This document shows positions 1-6,727 of a stretch of DNA of 9,334 nt, piece by piece. Under the pieces are notes generated by a model. The model was not told the DNA's origin, did not search any database, and saw only the letters and a program-made list of their open reading frames with translations. A program made the position numbers and the translations under genes. The DNA is from Leptospirillum sp. (lineage in GTDB: Bacteria; Nitrospirota; Leptospirillia; Leptospirillales; Leptospirillaceae): positions 1 to 9,334 of the forward strand of contig DAIEST010000230.1 in NCBI GenBank assembly GCA_027346125.1, read 5' to 3'. Each line of letters starts with the position of its first letter. The first letter of the stretch is position 1.

Positions 1-144
1 GGCATTGGCCGTCAGGATGATTCCCTGGACCGTGAAGACCCGGATCATGGTGAAGATGCGCCGGATGGACAGCATGACAAAAACAGTCAGCAGCAGAAGG
101 CCGCCCAGAAGCTGGATCACGGATTGTGCGACCGGATGTCCCAC
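1..144 (-). CDS. hyfE: Hydrogenase-4 component E-like (HyfE) membrane subunit, 5' part only
   Basis: Partial gene: 48 in-frame codons without a stop, continuing off the left edge. The GTG start at 144 follows directly on the stop of the hyfC-like gene (TGA then GTG), with GAGGT four bases upstream inside that gene, which indicates translational coupling. The visible protein begins VGHPVAQSVIQLLGGLLLL and forms one hydrophobic helix (about residues 8-26), then a basic stretch (SIRRIFTMIR) and the start of a second helix (VQGIILTANA). This matches the usual HyfE start, where a first helix is followed by a basic loop and a helix starting near a Q-S-L or Q-G-I motif. HyfE is a small integral membrane subunit, related in part to NuoK, of group 4 [NiFe]-hydrogenase-like complexes. 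The assignment rests on both this fragment and its place after hyfB and hyfC, the standard order. An internal GTG at 120 is a less likely start. Confidence 0.75.
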   Translation of the reverse strand, partial: MGHPVAQSVIQLLGGLLLLTVFVMLSIRRIFTMIRVFTVQGIILTANA

Positions 145-1098
145 TCAGACCTCGAGAATGAAGTGCGAAAGGAAGCCCAGGATGGCCAGCAGGAAGGCCA
201 GCGTCATGAATTCGGGAACCCGGAAGATCCTGAGTTTCGCCATGATCGTTTCGAAAAGCGCAAGACCCGCCCCGGACACGAACAGTTTCCCCGCCAGCGC
301 CGCGGAAGACAGAAGGTCCCCTCTCCATCCCGGAGCGCCGGTCATTCCCCAGGGGAAAAAGAAGCTGATGCCCAGAAGAAGGTAAAGGATCAGCTTGATG
401 GAACTCCCCCATTCCATCAGCGCCAGATACCGTCCCGAATATTCCAGCAGCATGGCCTCGTGAATCATCGTGAGTTCGAGGTGCGTGGCCGGATTGTCGA
501 TCGGGATCCGTCCATTCTCTCCCAGCAGAATCAGGAAATACGCCAGAGCCCCGAACACAAGACTGGGGGTGGGAAGGATGCTTCCTTCCCTGAGAACCTC
601 CGAAGTGACCCCCGTCATCGTGGAATGGGACAGGAGATAAGTGGTGAACAGCACAAGAATCGTTGCGGGTTCCGCAAGGAATCCGACCATCATCTCCCGT
701 CTGCCCCCCAGATCCCCGAAGGGCGTTCCCGCATCCATGGCAGCCAGCGCCATGAAAACCCGGGCAAGCGCAAAAAGCCCCACCAGAACGATCGCATCTC
801 CCATGGCCCGGTAAGCCGTAACGGTCGAGACGACAGGAATCAGCAGGGAGGCCACAAGCATCGTTGAGAACACCACGTATGGCGCCAGACGGAACAGGAC
901 GGACGATCCGGAAGGGAGGATGGCCTCTTTGCGGAGAAGCCTGAACAAATCCCGGAACGGCTGAAACACGCCGGGGGGCTTCCGGTTGGAGAGGATTCCT
1001 CTCACGACATTGACCCATCCCAGAAACAGGGGCCCCAGGAAAACAATCAGGAGAACCCGAAGAAAATCTCCGGGGAGATTGTCCGCAGAAACGTTCAC
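145..1098 (-). CDS. hyfC: Hydrogenase-4 component C-like (HyfC/HycD) membrane subunit, NuoH family
   Basis: A 317-residue, very hydrophobic protein of the NuoH/HyfC/HycD family, the membrane subunit that links the peripheral hydrogenase-like arm to the ion-pumping arm. Family motifs: FQPFRDLFRLLRKE at residues 45-58 (the QPxxDxxKLxxKE loop of the family), GRREMMVGFLAEP at 132-144, and the long conserved loop ENGRIPIDNPATHLELTM at 194-211 followed by IHEAMLLEYSG. Length is typical (about 305-320). The acidic residues of these loops (E58, E137, E194, D201, E208, E214) are present, so nothing suggests loss of function. The GTG start at 1098 has GAGGTG six bases upstream, overlapping the end of hyfB, whose stop lies four bases before it. 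Its own stop abuts the hyfE start. It is HyfC rather than NuoH because its neighbours are hyfB and hyfE rather than nuoG and nuoI, and because of the THLELTMIHEA form of the loop. Confidence 0.93.
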   Translation of the reverse strand: MNVSADNLPGDFLRVLLIVFLGPLFLGWVNVVRGILSNRKPPGVFQPFRDLFRLLRKEAILPSGSSVLFRLAPYVVFSTMLVASLLIPVVSTVTAYRAMGDAIVLVGLFALARVFMALAAMDAGTPFGDLGGRREMMVGFLAEPATILVLFTTYLLSHSTMTGVTSEVLREGSILPTPSLVFGALAYFLILLGENGRIPIDNPATHLELTMIHEAMLLEYSGRYLALMEWGSSIKLILYLLLGISFFFPWGMTGAPGWRGDLLSSAALAGKLFVSGAGLALFETIMAKLRIFRVPEFMTLAFLLAILGFLSHFILEV

Positions 1099-1102
1099 GC
1101 GC

Positions 1103-3148
1103 TCACCTCAACAGGATCAGCAACAGGAAAAGGGTCACGAAACTGTACACCAGATAAACGGAAATCCGCCGGTTTCGAAGGAGTTCCGCCAGACCGGAGA
1201 GAAAAAGAACGAACCGGGTCACCGGCCGGTACAGGAATTCCCAGTGCGGATCCTCGATTCTGAGCCGATATTCGGGAGCCGGATCCGAGGGGTCGGGAAG
1301 ATGGCGGTCGATCAGGAAAAAAGGGGCGAAGAACCGGCGGATCGGCTGCCCGAAAGCGTCTGCGGAATCCTGCATGCGGGGGGTGCGGACCGGATAGCCG
1401 CAATTCCATGGAAGAGACGGTCTTGGCGGTCTGTTGAGAAAAATCCGCACGAGAACGCCTGCGAGCACAAGGATCACCCCGAGCGAGACCGCCAGAAGAA
1501 CCGGACTGTACTGGGCCTGTCCCGATGAAACCGGAACAAGCCACAACCATTGATGGGAGAGGGATGGAAGAGGCAGTCCTTCACCGACCATTGAACGAAT
1601 CACCCGGTCGATGCCCTTGAGTATCGGGACAGGAAAGAGTCCGGCTCCGATACAGGCGGTCGCCAGCACCCCCATTCCAATGCGTTCGGAAACTCCTGTT
1701 TCCCGGGCGTTCTCGGCCCCGGAACTCCGCGGGTTCCCCAGAAACGAAATTCCGACCACTTTCACGAAACACATCGCCGTCAACGCGCTCGCAAGAGCGA
1801 GAAGCGCGGCGGCGAGAACCACGAGACTCCTGAACATCGTTTCACCGAGATCCGTCGCCCATAACGCGGACTGGAAGGTCAGCCATTCCGAGACGAACCC
1901 GTTGAAGGGCGGAAGCCCGGAAATGGAAAGCGCGCCGATCAGAAAAAACAATGCCGTATAAGGCATCCGGCGCACCAGCCCCCCCAGACGATTGATGTCG
2001 TGGGAACCGGTCCGGGCAATGACGGATCCGGCGCCCAGAAACAGGAGGCTTTTGAACAGGGCGTGGTTCAGGGTGTGGAAGAGGGATGCCGACAATGCCA
2101 TGGTGGCCGGTATGGGGTGACGGGTGGCGAAAAACAGAATGGAAAGACCGAACCCGATCAGGATAATCCCGATATTCTCGATGGAATGATAGGCCAGAAG
2201 CCTTTTGGGCTCGTGCTGCATCAGGGCGTGGAGCACTCCGAAGAGAGCGGAAAAGGCCCCCAGCGCCAGAATGGTCGCTCCCATACCCGGAACCAGGTTC
2301 TTCATCCCCAGAAGCCCGAAATCCATTCTCATCAGGCCGTAAATGGCAATCTTCAGCATGACCCCGCTCATAAAGGCAGAAACGGGGGCCGGGGCGGCAG
2401 GGTGGGCTTCCGGAAGCCAGCCGTGAAGGGGAAGGACGCCGGCCTTCGCTCCGAAGCCTGCAAGGGAAAGGAAGAAGATGGCAAAGAGCATCCCCCTGGA
2501 AACCGATCCCTGGCGAAGCATGTCGAAGGCAAAGGCCCCCGGACCTGAAACCGGACTGCCCAGGGAAAGAAGCACAAAGGAAACAAGGATCAGGCTTGTT
2601 CCGAGGTGCGCCATCAGCAAGTAGAGAAACCCCGCCTCGCGGACCCATTCCCGGTCGAAATCGGTCATCACCAGAAAAAACGAGGCAAGGGCCATTCCTT
2701 CCCAGAAAAGGAGAAAGACGAACGCATCGTCGGAGATCAGGACACCGGCCATGGCCGCCAGGAAGACCGGTATCCACAGCGAAATCCATGCAAACCGTTC
2801 ATGCGTCTCCCGCCGGAAAAAACCCGTGGAATAGACGGAAACCGCGGCGGCAATCGTTCCGAGAAGGACAAGGAAGTAGCTTGACAGAAGATCCTGACGG
2901 AGATGGAAAGGGAGACCGGGCAATCCCCATGGAAGCAGGACGGAACCCGTCGTACCGGTAACGATGCCCCAGACCCCGGAAACGGCAAGAAGGACTCCCG
3001 TCATCGCCGACAGAAAAAAAACGACGGGAAACGGACGGGAGAAGAGACGCGACAGCCCGTAGCCCAGGAAGCCCCAGACTGTCCACAGCAACATGGAGAT
3101 CAGGGAGAAGACGAGAGGCGATGCCCCATTCTTCAACAATTCGGTCAT
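1103..3148 (-). CDS. hyfB: Hydrogenase-4 component B-like (HyfB) antiporter subunit, NuoL/M family
   Basis: A 681-residue multi-pass membrane protein with the proton-conducting antiporter domain shared by NuoL/M/N, Mrp antiporters and HyfB/HycC/HyfF. Key sites: the glutamate of FLLFWEGM (E150), the lysine of GFGAKAGVLPLHGWLPEAHP (K235), a second lysine in SAFMSGVMLK (K266), the histidine-containing ALMQHEPKRLLAYHSIEN (about 308-324), and FNGFVSEW further on. These are the charged residues of the half-channels in the family. Length agrees with HyfB (about 670) and is longer than HycC (about 608). The start chosen is ATG at 3148, because it lies one base after the stop of the higA-like gene; a start at 3208 would overlap that gene by 60 bases. 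The ribosome-binding site is weak (AAAGAA), so translation probably depends on coupling. In group 4 complexes this subunit carries protons or sodium ions; which substrate drives it cannot be told from this window. Confidence 0.93.
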   Translation of the reverse strand: MTELLKNGASPLVFSLISMLLWTVWGFLGYGLSRLFSRPFPVVFFLSAMTGVLLAVSGVWGIVTGTTGSVLLPWGLPGLPFHLRQDLLSSYFLVLLGTIAAAVSVYSTGFFRRETHERFAWISLWIPVFLAAMAGVLISDDAFVFLLFWEGMALASFFLVMTDFDREWVREAGFLYLLMAHLGTSLILVSFVLLSLGSPVSGPGAFAFDMLRQGSVSRGMLFAIFFLSLAGFGAKAGVLPLHGWLPEAHPAAPAPVSAFMSGVMLKIAIYGLMRMDFGLLGMKNLVPGMGATILALGAFSALFGVLHALMQHEPKRLLAYHSIENIGIILIGFGLSILFFATRHPIPATMALSASLFHTLNHALFKSLLFLGAGSVIARTGSHDINRLGGLVRRMPYTALFFLIGALSISGLPPFNGFVSEWLTFQSALWATDLGETMFRSLVVLAAALLALASALTAMCFVKVVGISFLGNPRSSGAENARETGVSERIGMGVLATACIGAGLFPVPILKGIDRVIRSMVGEGLPLPSLSHQWLWLVPVSSGQAQYSPVLLAVSLGVILVLAGVLVRIFLNRPPRPSLPWNCGYPVRTPRMQDSADAFGQPIRRFFAPFFLIDRHLPDPSDPAPEYRLRIEDPHWEFLYRPVTRFVLFLSGLAELLRNRRISVYLVYSFVTLFLLLILLR

Positions 3149-3149
3149 G

Positions 3150-3524
3150 TCATTCTTTTGGGGTGGCCACAGGAATCTCCGCTTTGCACCCATGGGCCCG
3201 CATGGCACTCAGAATGATGACCTGGCTTCTTTCCGACAGGGCGGCCCCGAGCGGAGAACTGCTCGCATGGACCAAACGGGACTGCCACAAGTCCCAGTCC
3301 CGCTGAAGGTCCAGCCAGAACTCGGGAGAGGTGCCCACCAGAGCTTCCGAAAAGTGCAGTGCCGAATCCGGGGTAATCCCCCGTCTTGCGTTGACGATTT
3401 CGTTCAGGCGGGCAAAAGTCCATCCCAGGTGGTTGGAAAATGCCGTCTGTGTAATCCCGAGAGGATCGAGAAACTCCTCGACCAGGACGCGTCCCGGGTG
3501 GGGAGGTGGAACGGGTGAGAGCAT
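3150..3524 (-). CDS. higA: HigA-type XRE-family DNA-binding protein (antitoxin-like), first gene of the hyf operon
   Basis: A 124-residue helix-turn-helix protein of the HigA (VapI) antitoxin family. Residues 9-72 carry the family pattern: HPGRVLVEEFLDPLGITQTA, then RLNEIVNARRGITPDSAL, then TSPEFWLDLQRDWDL. The HTH spans about 23-55. The tail (85-124) is some 25-30 residues longer than a usual HigA. The ATG at 3524 has a strong GGAGGT seven bases upstream; the frame extends to 3758 but has no family match before this Met. Its TGA ends one base before the hyfB ATG, so the two are probably co-transcribed and coupled. A classical HigB toxin would lie upstream of higA, but the 217 bases up to fur hold no such gene. 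I infer a stand-alone regulator, probably autoregulatory, that controls the hyf operon. An orphan antitoxin with an unlinked toxin is the alternative. Confidence 0.85.
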   Translation of the reverse strand: MLSPVPPPHPGRVLVEEFLDPLGITQTAFSNHLGWTFARLNEIVNARRGITPDSALHFSEALVGTSPEFWLDLQRDWDLWQSRLVHASSSPLGAALSERSQVIILSAMRAHGCKAEIPVATPKE

Positions 3525-3558
3525 CGTCTGGACCTCCGGAAGCCGTTTAACCTGACAA

Positions 3559-3587
3559 ATGATATATCGATATTCAATATAAAACAA
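3559..3587 (-). promoter_or_regulatory. Promoter of the higA-hyf operon
   Basis: On the minus strand, TTGTTT (3587-3582) and TATCAT (3564-3559, five of six to TATAAT) are separated by exactly 17 bases. Transcription would begin near 3552, giving a leader of about 28 bases that includes the GGAGGT of the higA-like gene. It is an AT-rich patch inside otherwise GC-rich sequence. Confidence 0.55.
3564..3580. promoter_or_regulatory. Candidate operator: two overlapping inverted repeats in the promoter spacer
   Basis: ATATCGATAT (3564-3573) is a perfect 10-base palindrome and ATATTCAATAT (3570-3580) is a perfect 5+1+5 inverted repeat. Both lie between the -35 and -10 elements of the higA-hyf promoter, where a bound protein would block polymerase. 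HigA proteins normally bind AT-rich palindromes in their own promoter, so autoregulation is the simplest reading. The divergent Fur-family gene makes Fur binding possible too, but the match to the classical Fur box is poor. Confidence 0.45.
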
Positions 3588-3620
3588 GCCGGGAAAACCG
3601 GACCGGAATCGTCGGATTTC

Positions 3621-3650
3621 TTGCGGAAACGACAGGCAGCAATGTACGAT
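3621..3650 (+). promoter_or_regulatory. Possible promoter of the fur-family gene
   Basis: TTGCGG (3621-3626) and TACGAT (3645-3650) lie 18 bases apart, about 90 bases before the fur start. Matches to the sigma-70 consensus are moderate (four of six for both boxes), so this is only the best candidate in the 217-base divergent region. Confidence 0.3.
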
Positions 3651-3687
3651 GGGGAGATAGACAATGTTCATTCTGGCCTGAATATCG

Positions 3688-3708
3688 GGACTGCCCCCAA
3701 AACAGTCC
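3688..3708 (+). promoter_or_regulatory. Hairpin in the fur leader
   Basis: GGACTG (3688-3693) and CAGTCC (3703-3708) form a perfect six-pair stem with the nine-base loop CCCCCAAAA. No U-run follows, so it is not a typical terminator. It lies 16 bases before the AGGGGAG ribosome-binding site and could affect translation or mRNA stability; a chance inverted repeat is also possible. Confidence 0.3.
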
Positions 3709-3741
3709 GGAACTCCGAAGCGCGAAGGGGAGTACCTAGCC

Positions 3742-4236
3742 ATGGGCCCCAACCCCAACGATTCCGACGAATCCCGTCTCGCCGCCCAGTTCAGGGACGC
3801 GGGGATTCAGATCACCCCCCAGCGCCTGATGATCGCCGGAACGCTCTTCCGGAGCGAAAAGCATATCAGCGCCGAAGAACTCTACTTCCTCGTCCGGGAA
3901 AAATACCCGAGGATCGGTCTGGCGACCATCTACCGGACACTCCACCTTCTGACGCAAAAGGGACTGGTCGAGGAACACCGGTTCAACGACGAATTCAGCC
4001 GCTATGAGGTCAAGAGCAACATTCACCACGACCATCTGATCTGCATCGAATGCGGAACCGTCGTCGAATTCGGCCAGCCGGTGATCGAACACCTCCAGAA
4101 CCTCGCCGCCCAGGAAAACAATTTCACCATCGTGTCGCATCGGCTGGAGATCTACGGCGTGTGCAAACGATGCCGGGACCAGAGCCAGAAACACCTTCCC
4201 GCGCCTTCGCAGGAAAAGCTCGGGCGCCGGCCCTAA
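3742..4236 (+). CDS. fur: Fur-family metal-responsive transcriptional regulator
   Basis: A 164-residue Fur-family repressor. The N-terminal winged helix (about 10-85) shows ITPQRLMIAGTL, HISAEELY and the recognition helix region GLATIYRTLHLLTQKGLV. The C-terminal dimerisation and metal domain has the HHDH cluster (95-98), CIEC (C101, C104), a conserved histidine H133 (IVSHRLEIYGVC) and CKRC (C141, C144). Two CxxC pairs indicate a structural zinc site. The pattern is closest to ferric uptake regulators, though PerR or Zur roles cannot be excluded from sequence alone. The ATG at 3742 has AGGGGAG nine bases upstream. The gene is divergent from the higA-hyf operon and convergent with the lipoprotein gene, with its TAA overlapping that gene's stop codon, so no terminator fits between them. 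A Fur protein beside a hydrogenase-like operon may link iron supply to it, but that is inference. Confidence 0.93.
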   Translation: MGPNPNDSDESRLAAQFRDAGIQITPQRLMIAGTLFRSEKHISAEELYFLVREKYPRIGLATIYRTLHLLTQKGLVEEHRFNDEFSRYEVKSNIHHDHLICIECGTVVEFGQPVIEHLQNLAAQENNFTIVSHRLEIYGVCKRCRDQSQKHLPAPSQEKLGRRP

Positions 4237-5342
4237 TTCCCGGAAGTTTCCGGCTTGTCCGACGGGAGAAGGACGATGCCCGGCACTCCTGTCACCCGAA
4301 CGTGTCGGGATCCGCATGCCACTCCCAGGAAATCGGCAACGGGTGCCGGCGGAATCATCCTCCTGACGGAACCGGATGTTCCGACCATGAACAGCGTTCC
4401 CTCCTCCCCCGCCACCACAAGACGCGAACTGTCCTCTTCGCATACGCCGTAGAGATCCCGTTCGACCGGGAGAGGAATCCTCCCGAAAGACCGTCCTCCA
4501 TCCGAAGACCGGTAGAGAAGTCCGTGATCGCCCGCCAGAACCACCTCGTCCCCCCGGCCCCAGAGCGCGTTGAAGGAAGGATCCTGACGCGTGACCCGGG
4601 GAATGGAGAGCGGAACGGGAGCGAAGGTCCGGCCGCCGTCCCGGGTTTCCAGAAACGTCTTGCCCCAGCCGGCCACCCAGCCATGAAGCGCATCCCGGAA
4701 ATACACGGCATAAAGATTCTGTCCGGTCGGGGAGGAAAGCGCCGTCCAGGTCCGGCCGCCGTCCCGGGTCGCCAGAAGGGACCCTTTCTCTCCGACAATG
4801 TATCCATGCCGGGCATCCGGAAAATCGATGTCCTGAAGGAATCTGTGCCGGGACGGGGACGGGAGCCGAACCCATGATTTTCCTGCATCGGCAGTCGAGA
4901 GGATCGTGCCCCTGTCACCCACGGCAAAACCCCTTTTTCCATCGAGAAACACCATTTTGTAGAGGTCGGCGCTGACGGGAGAGGAGATCTTCGTCCAGGA
5001 GCCGTTTTTCTCCTGAATTCTCCAGATCGTCGACTGTGCACCGGCCACGACCACAACTCCCGGATGGGGGACGGCAATCGCGTACAGCGTTCCGATATAG
5101 GGCGGTATGGGACGGGACGGGGAAGCTGGCGGGGAAACGGGAGGTATGGGCTGGATCAACCGGAACCCCGTCGAAGACGGGATGGAGAGATGAGGGATCG
5201 TCGCAGCCGGTTTCCGAGTGCATCCTGTAACCGCCAACACTGCGGCCAGGAGGAAAAAGGCTCCCTTCAGGAGTCTCCCGGAACCCGGGAGAACGGAAGA
5301 GACAGACGAACGGGGGATTGCGCATACATGGCCGGAATACAT
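4233..5342 (-). CDS. Ycf48/BNR-repeat beta-propeller lipoprotein
   Basis: A 369-residue protein with a lipoprotein signal: hydrophobic stretch LLKGAFFLLAAVLAVTGC with the lipobox VTGC, Cys41 being the lipidated residue. A proline-rich linker (about 66-81) leads to a beta-propeller built from Ycf48-like/BNR blades. Asp-box motifs appear as ADAGKSW (151-157), RDGGRTW (193-199), RDGGRTF (234-240) and SDGGRSF (280-286), with intervening HGYIVGEKG and HGWVAGWG blade strands. Ycf48 helps assemble photosystem II in phototrophs; homologues in other bacteria are common and mostly uncharacterised, probably assembling or shielding envelope proteins. The ATG at 5342 has AAGGTG six bases upstream; the open frame runs further up to 5510 but with no secretory features. 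It lies 73 bases after the exported protein gene in the same direction, possibly one operon. Its stop interlocks with that of fur. Confidence 0.8.
   Translation of the reverse strand: MYSGHVCAIPRSSVSSVLPGSGRLLKGAFFLLAAVLAVTGCTRKPAATIPHLSIPSSTGFRLIQPIPPVSPPASPSRPIPPYIGTLYAIAVPHPGVVVVAGAQSTIWRIQEKNGSWTKISSPVSADLYKMVFLDGKRGFAVGDRGTILSTADAGKSWVRLPSPSRHRFLQDIDFPDARHGYIVGEKGSLLATRDGGRTWTALSSPTGQNLYAVYFRDALHGWVAGWGKTFLETRDGGRTFAPVPLSIPRVTRQDPSFNALWGRGDEVVLAGDHGLLYRSSDGGRSFGRIPLPVERDLYGVCEEDSSRLVVAGEEGTLFMVGTSGSVRRMIPPAPVADFLGVACGSRHVRVTGVPGIVLLPSDKPETSGN
4625..4769 (-). repeat. Exact 22-base direct repeat encoding successive Asp-box blades
   Basis: The same 22 bases occur at 4625-4646 and 4748-4769, 123 bases (41 codons) apart and in the same frame. 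They encode the TRDGGRT Asp-box core of two neighbouring propeller blades. Identical codons suggest a recent blade duplication or gene conversion, because the flanking blade sequence differs. Confidence 0.7.
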
Positions 5343-5360
5343 GGGGAACACCTTAGCATA

Positions 5361-5400
5361 TAAACAGGCCCGCAACCAGTCCCGGGACCCCTGGCCTGGC
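5361..5400 (-). terminator. Weak candidate terminator after the exported-protein gene
   Basis: On the minus strand CAGGCC (5398-5393) pairs with GGCCTG (5370-5365), with the palindrome GTCCCGGGAC in between and TTTAT following. The loop is long and the T-run poor, so it may be only a stable structure between two genes of one operon. Confidence 0.25.
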
Positions 5401-5415
5401 ACCTTCCGCCGGATC

Positions 5416-6351
5416 TCAGTGGATATTCTGTTCTTCCTTGTACTGATTTCCCTCTTCTTCTCCGGAACCAAACGGCTTGAAGTGGTATTCAAAAATCGTC
5501 TTGATGGCAAGGGGGGCGCTGGATGGACTCAACCCCGTCCCGATGCCGATGTTCCAGTCGACATGATCTCCGATCGCAAAATTCCAGGACTGGAAAATAT
5601 AGTGCTGCTGGATCTGATCGATCGCCGTCCCGCCCATTCCGTACATATTCGTAACGGGCCCGGTTTCGCCAAACGCTTCGATCCCGAAGTTCACATTGTC
5701 CGCCAACAGGTAGTAGAGACCCGATGCGTATGCAAACCCCGGCGGGATGGAAACGACCGATCCCCCGAGATTCGCGGGCTCGAACATGAAGCTGGTGTTG
5801 ATGTCGAAAACGAATCGTCCGACCCTTTTTTCGCCGATCAGGATGAAATCGAAGAAGGAGGGCACCGTCGACCCGGCCGCCGGTGCCCAATATTCGATCT
5901 GGATCGCCGGATCGATGAAATCCGGAATTTTGGGAAACCGGATCCGGGAGGTGATCGCCCGGGTCTGATAATAAGAATAGGTCTGGGAGGCTCCGGACAC
6001 AAAGTCCACATAGGTTCCGAGAGTCCACCAGTCGGTCACCCCGAACTCGAAGACATAGGTCGAAAACAGGATATTGGCATTGTATTGGGGACTGCTGAAG
6101 AGATTTTCTCCCGACTTGGACGGGAGCAGAAGCGTCTGCCATGTCCCGATGCTGACCTCTCCCTGCTCGGGTGTCTCGTAGGGATAAATGATAAAATCCG
6201 TGAACGGAGTGGCACAGACCGTCTTTGGCACCAGCACGAGAAGGAGGGAGAGAAGGAGAACGGACCGAAGAAATCGGTCGGAAAGGAGAGAAGGTACCCT
6301 GCCCAAACGCAGACGGCATCCCTTGAGGATGCATTGATCTCCAAACGACAA
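5416..6351 (-). CDS. Exported protein, probably an outer-membrane beta-barrel
   Basis: I do not recognise the family with certainty. About 311 residues with a strong signal sequence, RFLRSVLLLSLLLVLVPKTVCA then TPF (probable cleavage after A47). The mature part is rich in aromatic residues and in alternating hydrophobic/polar stretches such as VFEFGVTDWWTLGTYVDFVS, NILFSTYV and DWNIGIGTGLS, typical of transmembrane beta-strands; phrases like FGVTDWWTLGTY resemble transporter-like barrels of the MetA-pathway/porin type. It ends in a polar tail rather than a terminal Phe. The start is uncertain: TTG at 6351 has GGGAGG at good spacing but leaves a long n-region; TTG at 6306 gives a normal 32-residue signal peptide with AAGGGA 11 bases upstream. 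The frame stays open up to TTG 6480. It precedes the BNR lipoprotein gene by 73 bases, so the two may act together in the envelope. Confidence 0.65.
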   Translation of the reverse strand: MSFGDQCILKGCRLRLGRVPSLLSDRFLRSVLLLSLLLVLVPKTVCATPFTDFIIYPYETPEQGEVSIGTWQTLLLPSKSGENLFSSPQYNANILFSTYVFEFGVTDWWTLGTYVDFVSGASQTYSYYQTRAITSRIRFPKIPDFIDPAIQIEYWAPAAGSTVPSFFDFILIGEKRVGRFVFDINTSFMFEPANLGGSVVSIPPGFAYASGLYYLLADNVNFGIEAFGETGPVTNMYGMGGTAIDQIQQHYIFQSWNFAIGDHVDWNIGIGTGLSPSSAPLAIKTIFEYHFKPFGSGEEEGNQYKEEQNIH

Positions 6352-6560
6352 AAATCCCCCCTCCCAATCTGGCCAACAAATCGTTGGACCAATACAGAGA
6401 ATCCCCGAGCGCCAGAAATCTCCGGGAGACTGGAACAGAACCCCCTCCCGAAGGTTTTCTCCGCCAACCGAATATCGCAATACCGAAAGACAAGGAAGAT
6501 GTTGATGTGTGCTGGAATTCCGGGAAGCATATCATAAATCTGCCTTCTTTCAATACTCTC

Positions 6561-6727
6561 TTCTTGCGGACTTGTGATAGCAAAATAGAAATGTCCTACC
6601 CCAGCAAGATAGAAATGTCCTCCTGAATCTGTCATGAAAGACTCCGAAAGGAGCGCGGATGACAGACGGAAAGGACAGACTTCTGATGACGGCGAAGGAG
6701 CGGAAGCGATTGCATGTGGTCAAGATC
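6561..6727 (+). mobile_element. Left-end fragment A of an ISNCY-like insertion sequence
   Basis: This stretch holds an IS terminus, a leader and the first codons of a transposase. It starts with TTCTTGCGGAC, then two copies of a 19-base unit, AGCAARATAGAAATGTCCT, at 6579-6597 and 6603-6621 (24-base period), then GTCATGAAAGACTCCG (6631-6646), identical to 9176-9191. The homology with fragment B begins at the matching base on the left, which puts the IS edge near 6561. From memory, repeats of this ATGTCC kind occur at the ends of ISNCY-family elements. The right end and most of the transposase gene are missing. Confidence 0.65.

Noticed and set aside
1842..2789. Long minus-strand frame of 315 codons inside hyfB
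   Set aside because: Lies in a different frame of hyfB, rich in Arg, Gly and Pro, with no family features; a GC-rich shadow.
3564..3580. Classical Fur box in the divergent region
   Set aside because: AT-rich and palindromic, but the match to the 19-base Fur consensus is poor; HigA-type operators fit better.
3525..3741. A HigB toxin gene upstream of higA
   Set aside because: Looked for on the minus strand; only promoter-like AT-rich sequence and a hairpin are present, with no frame resembling HigB or its usual C-terminus.
3525..3758. Upstream extension of the higA-like frame to 3758
   Set aside because: It crosses the promoter and the fur start and has no HigA family similarity; the ATG at 3524 has an ideal GGAGGT.
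3736..4875. Minus-strand frame of 379 codons opposite fur
   Set aside because: Antisense to the clear Fur gene and overlapping the lipoprotein gene; Gly/Arg-rich shadow.
5218..6537. Long plus-strand frame of 439 codons opposite the exported protein and lipoprotein genes
   Set aside because: Antisense to genes with clear signal sequences and motifs; composition is charged and low in pattern, with no recognisable domain.
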